Source: a virus
DNA length: 21,135 nt
IMG/VR virus record: IMGVR_UViG_3300042448_002009
Location: 1 to 21,135 of that record
Strand: one strand, 5' to 3'
The stretch's first letter is position 1, and each line of letters starts with the position of its first letter. Of this stretch, positions 8,654 to 14,112 are shown in pieces. A model generated the notes under the pieces. That model made no database searches. It worked only from the letters and a program-made list of their open reading frames with translations, and was not told the origin of the DNA. The translations under genes were made by a program, and so were the position numbers.

Positions 8654-8707
8654 TAAATGTTTATTGATGTCAAATATAATAATAAATGTTTAACTATTAA
8701 ATGTTTA
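8654..8707. promoter_or_regulatory. Triple TAAATGTTTA operator-like array with embedded promoter box
   Basis: The near-palindrome TAAATGTTTA (TAAA-NN-TTTA symmetry) occurs exactly three times, at 8654-8663, 8683-8692 and 8698-8707. Between the first two, TATATTTG on the minus strand (8678-8671) fits the Bacteroidota -7 box TAnnTTTG. The region lies between a terminator and the first packaging-operon gene. Repeated dyad sites around a -7 box are what an operator array looks like; the binding protein is unknown. Confidence 0.55.
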
Positions 8708-8710
8708 ATG

Positions 8711-8742
8711 AAAAAAGAACCCGTGTAACAGTATTACACGGG
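8711..8742 (-). terminator. Rho-independent terminator before the packaging operon
   Basis: On the minus strand TTACACGGG-type arms (8734-8742 and 8720-8728) form a 9-bp stem with a 5-base loop, followed by TTCTTTTTT. It ends the transcription unit that includes the lysis genes and the small basic proteins. Confidence 0.9.
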
Positions 8743-8772
8743 CGGCCCATAAATGCTATTTAATGGGGGAGG

Positions 8773-9066
8773 TTACTTTCTTTTTGGTTTTCCACCTTTG
8801 CCATTTCTAGCACGGTTTTTAGATGCTTTTTCACTTACAAGTTTACCCGACTTTGTGTGAGATTTATCAACTCCATCTTTGTTTCCATAAGTTCCCGATT
8901 TTCTATTAGCTGCATTTAGTTCCTCTCTGTATTTAACACGAGTAGGTGAAGAATGATACTCTTTATTGTATGCATTCTTTTTTCTTCTGGCTTCCGGATT
9001 TTCTGCAAAGTATTTTGCAGATTTACTCTTACCAGTAGATTTACCAGCTAATGAATTTCTAGCCAT
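8773..9066 (-). CDS. Small, very basic phage protein
   Basis: The 97-residue protein begins MARNSLAGKSTGKSKSAKYF and is rich in lysine, arginine, asparagine and glycine throughout. The central stretch YREELNAANRKSGTYGNKDG (about 46-65) followed by SHTKSG resembles, from memory, a small family common in tailed phages with no known function. The basic charge suggests nucleic-acid binding or a virion-packaged DNA-associated protein. Its ATG overlaps the stop of the preceding gene (TAATG). Its first ten codons fall inside the 28-bp repeat that occurs again at 9398-9425. A terminator follows 31 bases after its stop. Confidence 0.82.
   Translation of the reverse strand: MARNSLAGKSTGKSKSAKYFAENPEARRKKNAYNKEYHSSPTRVKYREELNAANRKSGTYGNKDGVDKSHTKSGKLVSEKASKNRARNGKGGKPKRK
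9037..9064. repeat. 28-bp direct repeat, copy A (start of the basic-protein gene)
   Basis: This stretch is identical to 9398-9425 over 28 bases. It encodes the first residues after Met of the 97-residue basic protein. The two copies are 361 bp apart and enclose the 93-residue gene. Confidence 0.95.
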
Positions 9067-9347
9067 TATTCTTTTCCTTTCATGTTTTTATAAAGAAGAC
9101 CACCAAGTCCAGCAGCAATACCTGTTCCAATAGCAGATAATACACCACCTCTTGTTTCACTTGACGAACCTCTTGATCTTGATTTTGATTTTCTGCGACA
9201 ACCTTTTCCACCATCTGATGTAGTTTCACATACTTCTCCACCTTCTTCTCTACGAAGTAAACTTCCTCTTGACCTATTTGAAGGTGCATAATTTAAAGCA
9301 TCTACATTCTTTGTATATGCTAATCCCTTAAATTGATTTTTACTCAT
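9066..9347 (-). CDS. Small basic protein with C-terminal hydrophobic segment
   Basis: The 93-residue product has an N-terminal polar half, an RS-rich basic middle (RRKSKSRSRGSSSETRGG, about 51-68) and a glycine-alanine hydrophobic C-terminal segment (GVLSAIGTGIAAGLGGLLYK). The last segment could cross or dip into a membrane, or could be a glycine-zipper helix. Two cysteines lie at about 40 and 50. I do not recognise the family. The gene is almost exactly enclosed by the two 28-bp direct repeats, which suggests it arrived as, or could leave as, a 361-bp unit. It follows the M15 peptidase by about 70 bp and overlaps the next gene by one base. An accessory lysis or virion role is possible but unproven. 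Confidence 0.72.
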   Translation of the reverse strand: MSKNQFKGLAYTKNVDALNYAPSNRSRGSLLRREEGGEVCETTSDGGKGCRRKSKSRSRGSSSETRGGVLSAIGTGIAAGLGGLLYKNMKGKE

Positions 9348-9397
9348 GACTTTAAAGATTTTAACATTGTAATTAATTTTGGTTGAGGGGACACATC

Positions 9398-9425
9398 AGA
9401 TTTACCAGCTAATGAATTTCTAGCC
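9398..9425. repeat. 28-bp direct repeat, copy B (end of the M15 peptidase gene)
   Basis: This copy is identical to 9037-9064. The TAG stop of the M15 peptidase (9422-9420) lies inside it, so that gene ends on sequence that elsewhere is the start of the basic-protein gene. Confidence 0.95.
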
Positions 9426-9884
9426 GTTGTATGGTAAATATTTTGTCCCTCCTGCAGTCTTAACCGCTTTTAGAATTTGTTTTCTCTGTTTCCCCGTAGA
9501 CTCATAACTTACATGAACCCAGTCCGGATTTTTATCTGTACCAAACTCCCAAATCATTTGGTCAAAGTTCAGATTATCTTTAACAAAATCAAAGATCTGT
9601 TTGTTGGTGATTGATGTACCGTCCATGTCAATATCAATCGCTTCACCCTGGCAATGCTGGCTGGACAAACTTCCTCCAATAGCAGTATTCAACTCTTTGC
9701 TTCTGTATCCAGATGAAATACGGATAGGAACACCAAAATGGTCACGGATTGGTTGAAACACATTCTCAGCTAACTTCTTAAAGTTTTCAATGTGTTCTGG
9801 TGTTGGCATATTGCTGATACCTTTTCTTTTTGCAGTTTCACTTCTTGTTACTTCTGACAATGTTAAATTTTTACTTAATTGCAT
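9420..9884 (-). CDS. M15-type zinc peptidase, probable endolysin
   Basis: The 154-residue protein matches the peptidase M15 family that cuts peptide crosslinks in peptidoglycan. The order SGYRSKELN (58-66), GGSLSSQHCQGEAIDID (70-86) and WVHVS (122-126) gives the zinc ligands H77, D84 and H124, with E113 in IWEFG as the probable catalytic acid. The length fits a single catalytic domain without a cell-wall binding module. No signal peptide is present, so release to the periplasm would depend on a holin. It follows the GH24 lysozyme by four bases, giving the phage two hydrolases with different bond specificity. The stop codon lies inside a 28-bp repeat, so the last two residues and the stop may be a recombination product. 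Confidence 0.92.
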   Translation of the reverse strand: MQLSKNLTLSEVTRSETAKRKGISNMPTPEHIENFKKLAENVFQPIRDHFGVPIRISSGYRSKELNTAIGGSLSSQHCQGEAIDIDMDGTSITNKQIFDFVKDNLNFDQMIWEFGTDKNPDWVHVSYESTGKQRKQILKAVKTAGGTKYLPYNG

Positions 9885-9888
9885 GATT

Positions 9889-10347
9889 TTATTTTTTAAA
9901 ATATAATTCTGATTCTGCTTCTCTGCGTCTAACCAAACCTTTTAAAGTTTTACCTCCGGCTTTCACCCATTTCATAAACTCTAATTTGATTGATTCATCA
10001 TTGGGATTTGCATTTACTTTTTTAAGTAAAGTGGAAGCTTTTAAATTTGCTGGTCCTAAGTTGTAAGCAAATGAAACTAATGCATCAAACTGATTCTGTG
10101 TAATAGTATCTACACAGTAGCTGTCTACATATTTCTCAAAGCTCACAAGCATATTTGCCAATAATTCAACAGCCTGCTCTTCTGTTATAGCTGCATCCGT
10201 CATTGTTACCTTTTTACCACCAGGATAAAATGTAGCTCCGTATCCTATTGTAGGGACACCTGCAGAACATTTGTAAGGAGTTCCTCTAAACCCTTCAAAA
10301 GCTTTAATCATCTCAATTCCCGCTTTCCCCGTCTTGGTTATTTTCAT
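9889..10347 (-). CDS. GH24 phage lysozyme
   Basis: The 152-residue protein is a glycan-cutting lysozyme of the T4 type. Motif E18-8aa-C27-5aa-T33 in FEGFRGTPYKCSAGVPTIGYG fits the accepted E-8aa-D/C-5aa-T signature, so the cysteine in place of aspartate is a normal variant. NQFDALVSFAYNLG (about 101-114) is the typical later motif. I use the ATG at 10347, which gives MKITKTGKAGIEMIK and a normal family length. A longer frame to 10407 adds 20 residues unlike the family and extends far into the upstream gene. Even so, the ORF overlaps the membrane-protein gene by 35 bp. No signal peptide is seen, so a holin is required. Confidence 0.92.
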   Translation of the reverse strand: MKITKTGKAGIEMIKAFEGFRGTPYKCSAGVPTIGYGATFYPGGKKVTMTDAAITEEQAVELLANMLVSFEKYVDSYCVDTITQNQFDALVSFAYNLGPANLKASTLLKKVNANPNDESIKLEFMKWVKAGGKTLKGLVRRREAESELYFKK

Positions 10348-10588
10348 TTTGATTGTTTTTTTTGTTTGACATAATTTTACCTGCTGTAGTAATTCCAAAG
10401 GCTCCAAGAGTAATGATCATAAAGCCATCAAAGATAAATTCTTTTATGACCAGTTCTTTACCCCAAATACCTGTAACTACATCAACTATTAAAATAAATA
10501 CCATAGCAAAGAATGCTACTACTCCTACAAATGATTGCTCATTTATTTGATTATTATCTGAAACCAGTTCTTTAAAAATCTTTCTCAT
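10313..10588 (-). CDS. Two-helix membrane protein, holin candidate
   Basis: The 91-residue protein has two hydrophobic segments, GVVAFFAMVFILIVDVVTG (about 22-40) and FMIITLGAFGITTAGKI (about 56-72). A hydrophilic, asparagine-rich C-terminus ends NNQDGESGN. Size, two membrane spans and a charged tail, directly before the lysozyme and overlapping its start by 35 bp, are what class II holins look like. Holins open the inner membrane at a set time and let endolysins out. The family is not recognised with certainty; three other membrane proteins lie in the same module, so which of them triggers lysis cannot be decided from sequence. Confidence 0.75.
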   Translation of the reverse strand: MRKIFKELVSDNNQINEQSFVGVVAFFAMVFILIVDVVTGIWGKELVIKEFIFDGFMIITLGAFGITTAGKIMSNKKNNQNENNQDGESGN

Positions 10589-10594
10589 ATTATT

Positions 10595-11710
10595 TTATTT
10601 TTTTTGTTTACCACCTTCTTGAGTAGCGTACTTAATACCCATGATTGTACCAACTATAGAAAAGGCATTTGTTAATAATACACTAAACATATTACTCCAT
10701 GTTGATCCAATGATTTGAGTATCTTGATTTGTAATAATTGCCATCCAGTATAATACTGTTGTTACAACTCCTACTCCAACTATAACAGCTAAAGCAACTT
10801 TAACAATAATTTTTATTAACTCACCCTGGCTTTTTTTCATTACTACATCCAAATCATTTAGGGCCGCATCTTTTTCTAATTCTATTGAGTGTTTAAGTTT
10901 TTCAGAGTTTTCTAGTTCTATTTGTAAATTTTTTGAAAGGTCATCTATTTTTTTCTTATTGTTTACCGCATCAGTAATATCAGTTGCAATTTTAACTACA
11001 TCTGTGATATTTCCTTTACTGTCCGTTACAGGATTATAAGATGCTTGTAAATAAATAGTAGAGCCGTCTACTTTTCTTCTTTCAAATATTCCATCAAAGT
11101 GCTTACCTTTTCTCAAGCTTTCCCAAAACTTAGCATACTCATCAGACTTTGAATATTCATAACTAACAAAAACACTATGATGTTTACCAATGACTTTACT
11201 TTGTTCATTGGCTTTATAACCCATAGTTTCTAAGAATATAGAATTAACTTCTGTTATAAAACCATCAATATTAAAACCAATAAGAGCTGTACTTCTGTTA
11301 ATGGCATCTATTTGTTTCTTACTATTGACAATTGCACTAATGTCAGTAGCAATCTTCATTATTTTGGTGATCTTACCCTCCTCATTTAAAATAGGATTAT
11401 AAGTTGCTTGAAGATTAATAAGACTTCCATCCTTTTTTCTTCTTTCAAATTCTCCAGTGTAATACTTACCACTTCTAAGAATGTCCCAGAACTTTTCATA
11501 CTCAAGTGACCTTGCATAATCATCACATACAAAAATGCTATGGTGCTTACCAATGATGTCATCATGATTACCTTTACCATAACCCATTGCTTCCAAAAAA
11601 ATGTCATTAACCCCTAGTATAATACCGCTAAGGTCAAAGTAGATAATAGCATTGCTTCTATTAATAGCTTCTAATCTACTTAACAATTCTTCTTTTGGTA
11701 GATTTTTCAT
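10595..11710 (-). CDS. Tandem-PAS sensor protein with C-terminal membrane hairpin
   Basis: The 371-residue protein has two PAS domains (about 10-125 and 132-247) that are copies of each other: IIGKHHSIFV and VIGKHHSVFV, GEFERRKKDGS and GIFERRKVDGS, ATYNPI and ASYNPV, IATDIS and IATDIT. This PAS subtype is known from methyl-accepting chemotaxis and BdlA-like proteins, where it binds flavin, haem or other ligands. A charged coiled coil (about 250-298) leads to two membrane helices (about 301-325 and 338-360) and a short basic tail. No chemotaxis signalling domain, kinase, GGDEF or other output domain is present. The gene sits inside the lysis module, six bases before the two-helix membrane protein. 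It could be a sensor-controlled holin or antiholin, or a modifier of host signalling; the first fits the position best. Confidence 0.88.
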   Translation of the reverse strand: MKNLPKEELLSRLEAINRSNAIIYFDLSGIILGVNDIFLEAMGYGKGNHDDIIGKHHSIFVCDDYARSLEYEKFWDILRSGKYYTGEFERRKKDGSLINLQATYNPILNEEGKITKIMKIATDISAIVNSKKQIDAINRSTALIGFNIDGFITEVNSIFLETMGYKANEQSKVIGKHHSVFVSYEYSKSDEYAKFWESLRKGKHFDGIFERRKVDGSTIYLQASYNPVTDSKGNITDVVKIATDITDAVNNKKKIDDLSKNLQIELENSEKLKHSIELEKDAALNDLDVVMKKSQGELIKIIVKVALAVIVGVGVVTTVLYWMAIITNQDTQIIGSTWSNMFSVLLTNAFSIVGTIMGIKYATQEGGKQKK

Positions 11711-11719
11711 TTTTGGTTG

Positions 11720-12013
11720 TTATTTTTTAAATTTTTTTACCAAAATTTTAGATATTAACTTACCTGCTGCTTTCAATAAAGAATTTTTAGAATCTACTAC
11801 TACTGTGGTTCCTTCATCAGTTTTTTTTACATGAATATCTAAATTCTCTCCATCTAACTTAAACTCTTTATTGTTGCCTTCTTTATTAAGTTCAACATCT
11901 ATTTTTGGAGTATCAACATTTACTTTTATGTTATCTCCTTGTTTTTCAATTTTGACATCTGCTTTTTTAGTATCAACATCAATTTTGAAATCTTCAATTT
12001 TTTTCTTTGCCAT
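11720..12013 (-). CDS. Beta-repeat protein with cationic amphipathic C-terminus
   Basis: The 97-residue protein shows alternating short strands and turns: FKIDVDTKKADVKIEK, DNIKVNVDTPKIDVELNK, FKLDGENLDIHVKK, TTVVVDSK. This gives about four similar hairpin-like units with D/V/I alternation. The end (LLKAAGKLISKILVKKFKK, about 79-97) is a strongly cationic amphipathic helix like membrane-active peptides. No family is recognised and no signal peptide is present. It lies between a small hydrophobic protein and the PAS-membrane protein, three and nine bases away. A membrane-disrupting, spanin-like or PAS-partner role would fit the position; these are guesses based on the helix and the neighbourhood. 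Confidence 0.75.
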   Translation of the reverse strand: MAKKKIEDFKIDVDTKKADVKIEKQGDNIKVNVDTPKIDVELNKEGNNKEFKLDGENLDIHVKKTDEGTTVVVDSKNSLLKAAGKLISKILVKKFKK

Positions 12014-12016
12014 GAC

Positions 12017-12241
12017 TTATTTTGTTTTATGATTATCAACTGTTAATTGTGACAACGTAGCTGTTACCCCACCAACCGCTACAAGATACCCCGCACCAGT
12101 TAAAATTGCTGCCGGTAATGCTATCGGTGCTGCAAGTAAAGCTGCTCCCACAGCTCCAGCTACTAGTCCAATTCTTTGTACTTTTTTCCAAAATTTTGGT
12201 GTTTTTGCTTTCCATCTTTCTTTAATTGTTTTCTCTTCCAT
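12017..12241 (-). CDS. Small hydrophobic lysis-module protein
   Basis: I use the ATG at 12241, giving 74 residues beginning MEEKTIKERWKAKTPKFWKK. An ATG at 12262 would add seven residues and a longer overlap. The N-terminus is positive with tryptophans, followed by about 45 hydrophobic, alanine- and glycine-rich residues (from IGLVAGAVGAALLAA to VGGVTATLSQL), enough for two membrane spans with a short turn. It starts within the end of the holin-4-like gene (20-bp overlap). The shape is holin-like, and similar small proteins are common, from memory, in Bacteroidota phages. It could be a second holin, an antiholin or a pinholin. Confidence 0.75.
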   Translation of the reverse strand: MEEKTIKERWKAKTPKFWKKVQRIGLVAGAVGAALLAAPIALPAAILTGAGYLVAVGGVTATLSQLTVDNHKTK

Positions 12242-12767
12242 TATTTTTTGTTTTAGGTTCATCTTTAATGTACTTTGACAGTTGTCGAAGTATAGGTAAA
12301 TACTCAGTCCATCCTAATCTTTTAAAGTTCTCTAAGTTAGACCAAATTAAATTAATTAACACAAAGTTATAAAATCCATAGTGAAGCCAAGCATAAATAT
12401 TAAAGTCCCAACTAAAAAAAGATTTAACTGGTACATGAACTGCTAATGCATGAGAACATCCAATCATGATCATATAAATTAATAATTTTAACCAACCTTT
12501 TCCAAATAATTCTGAGTCAAATGTTTTGTTTTCTTTTCTAGAAGCTCTTATTCCAGTAAACATTTCTAAACCAAAAAGAATAATTAAAACTATTCCTACA
12601 GGTAACTCAATCCCAAATATTACATTAAAGTAATAAGCAATTGTTGCCAGTATTGTACTTGCACTAATTGCAATTCCTGCTAAGTTTGGATGAAATGCAC
12701 TATTTAAAAAATGATCTACGTTGTTATATCCGGCACTTTGAACTATTTTACAAAACATTGTTTTCAT
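12222..12767 (-). CDS. Holin of the phage holin-4 type
   Basis: The 181-residue protein has about four membrane spans: AGIAISASTILATIAYYFNV (near 30-50), VGIVLIILFGLEMFTGI (near 57-73), LKLLIYMIMIGCSHALAV (near 93-110) and NIYAWLHYGFYNFVLINLIW (near 123-142). The loop after the second span reads TGIRASRKENKTFDSELFGKGWLK. This follows the pattern of the phage_holin_4 family: a conserved glycine after the span, a basic stretch, then a serine/glycine turn before the next helix. It is the first gene of the lysis module, after the fibre genes and 29 bases past the last one. The C-terminal tail is charged and cytoplasmic. Confidence 0.78.
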   Translation of the reverse strand: MKTMFCKIVQSAGYNNVDHFLNSAFHPNLAGIAISASTILATIAYYFNVIFGIELPVGIVLIILFGLEMFTGIRASRKENKTFDSELFGKGWLKLLIYMIMIGCSHALAVHVPVKSFFSWDFNIYAWLHYGFYNFVLINLIWSNLENFKRLGWTEYLPILRQLSKYIKDEPKTKNNGRENN

Positions 12768-12796
12768 TTTTAAGTATTAATTTTTTTGAATTTGTA

Positions 12797-13813
12797 TTAT
12801 TGTATATATAATGTTGCATTATGATAAACATCCGTAGGAGGAGTAGTCCAAGCTGGACAAATAATTCTTATTTGCAACTGATCGCCTGCATTTACAAAAA
12901 GTGGAGTTGGTAATATAAAATTATCATTTCTTGCTCTATTAATTAATGCCAAAGAATTTAAACCATAAGTAGTAGTAGCATCTACAAACACTCCCGTAGT
13001 CCGATTAAATACTCTTAATATAATACCTTCAGATGTGGAAAAAACATTTCCAACAAAACTTACAAATTGAAGAGAAACAACATTACCAGCTCTTGGACAT
13101 ATAACTCTAAATCTTGGAGATTCATTAGCTAAAAGTGCAGGTGTGTATAAAGAACTTCCTCCCATTACATAAGTACTGCCAGCTGCAGGACTATAAACAC
13201 TTCCTGCAAAATAAAGTAAAAGCTCATTGCTGCCACCGCCACCTATTGTCAAATCTCCACTACCTAATAGTGAATTTCCATTTACTGTTTTGATATTAGT
13301 AGCTGATACTAAGGTATTTTGTTTTGCATTTAATGCATTTTGCAAATCAGTTTGACTTCCAAGAGTTCCAGTTATACCTCCCCAAACAGCATTAGGTTGT
13401 GCAACTTCAACATAAACAGTTCCTGACCATCTATACACCTTGTTAGTATCCAATGTAATATAGATTTTACCTGTTTCTCCTGTTACAGGTAATGCAGCAA
13501 AGTTTGCTACTTCAATTACATCATCAACATAACTAGGTAGTTGACCTGCAGGAACTCGTCCAGTTCCATCTAGTCCTGCATAACCATTTGCTATACCTTT
13601 GTTAGCTGTATTTTCAGGTGTAAATCCAAGTCCTGCAGGAAAAGGTGTTCTTATTGCTCCTGTTGAATCTTTAAAGTAAACAAGTTTGTCAGGTCTGTTA
13701 TAAAAATAAGTATTGTTTGGTAATAATGGATCTGTCCAATCTGCAGAACTATCTGTAATATGTGTATAGTTTATTCCTGCCGCTGTTCCTATAGTTAAAG
13801 CTGTTACTGCCAT
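12797..13813 (-). CDS. Tail-fibre-like virion protein
   Basis: The 338-residue protein shows modular fibre features. There is a linker GFTPENTANKGIANGYAGLD (about 62-81), a proline-glycine turn GRVPAGQLPSY, a beta-strand module GETGKIYITLDTNKVYRWSG (about 111-130), and NALNAKQNTLVSATNIKTVN with a GSGDLTIGGGG turn (about 159-194), a common fibre repeat. From about 200 a jelly-roll-like C-terminal domain follows, which may be the receptor-binding head. It is the last gene of the appendage block, just before lysis. No chaperone or protease domain is visible. Fibre or baseplate-tip protein is a safe general call; the receptor is unknown. Confidence 0.82.
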   Translation of the reverse strand: MAVTALTIGTAAGINYTHITDSSADWTDPLLPNNTYFYNRPDKLVYFKDSTGAIRTPFPAGLGFTPENTANKGIANGYAGLDGTGRVPAGQLPSYVDDVIEVANFAALPVTGETGKIYITLDTNKVYRWSGTVYVEVAQPNAVWGGITGTLGSQTDLQNALNAKQNTLVSATNIKTVNGNSLLGSGDLTIGGGGSNELLLYFAGSVYSPAAGSTYVMGGSSLYTPALLANESPRFRVICPRAGNVVSLQFVSFVGNVFSTSEGIILRVFNRTTGVFVDATTTYGLNSLALINRARNDNFILPTPLFVNAGDQLQIRIICPAWTTPPTDVYHNATLYIQ

Positions 13814-13815
13814 GA

Positions 13816-14112
13816 TTATTTATTTTTTATTAATGTTATAAAAGAATCAAATACTTCTTTTTGTTCTTCTGTCATAGAATCATAATCAACATTTATAAAC
13901 CTATTAGGAACAGACTCATTTATATTGTAAAATTTTACTATTCTAGGTAGTGGATTATAAATATTTACAGTTAACAAGTCTTGAGTATCTGAAAAAGCAT
14001 TTATAAAAAAATCATACTCACTTGTTAAAGAATATGTTTCTTGAGTGTTTGCTAATTCATCATAGCAAAAAATGCTGTTACCCGTTATGTCTATTTTAGT
14101 TACTGTTTCCAT
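13816..14112 (-). CDS. Unknown 98-residue protein in fibre block
   Basis: The product is acidic and mixed in structure, with aromatic residues scattered through EYDFFINAFSDTQDLLTVNI (about 28-47) and a helical C-terminus (MTEEQKEVFDSFITLIKNK). No motif is recognised. Its ATG overlaps the stop of the 891-residue spike gene by one base and it ends two bases before the 338-residue fibre gene. A small gene between two fibre genes is often a fibre assembly chaperone; this is an inference from position alone. Confidence 0.72.
   Translation of the reverse strand: METVTKIDITGNSIFCYDELANTQETYSLTSEYDFFINAFSDTQDLLTVNIYNPLPRIVKFYNINESVPNRFINVDYDSMTEEQKEVFDSFITLIKNK

Noticed and set aside
9889-10347. Cysteine at the usual aspartate position of the lysozyme as a sign of inactivity
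   Set aside because: E-8aa-D/C-5aa-T is the accepted GH24 signature, and cysteine is a natural variant there.
9889-10407. A 20-residue longer lysozyme starting at 10407
   Set aside because: The added residues do not resemble GH24 proteins and would lengthen the overlap with the membrane-protein gene to 95 bp; the ATG at 10347 gives the normal family N-terminus.
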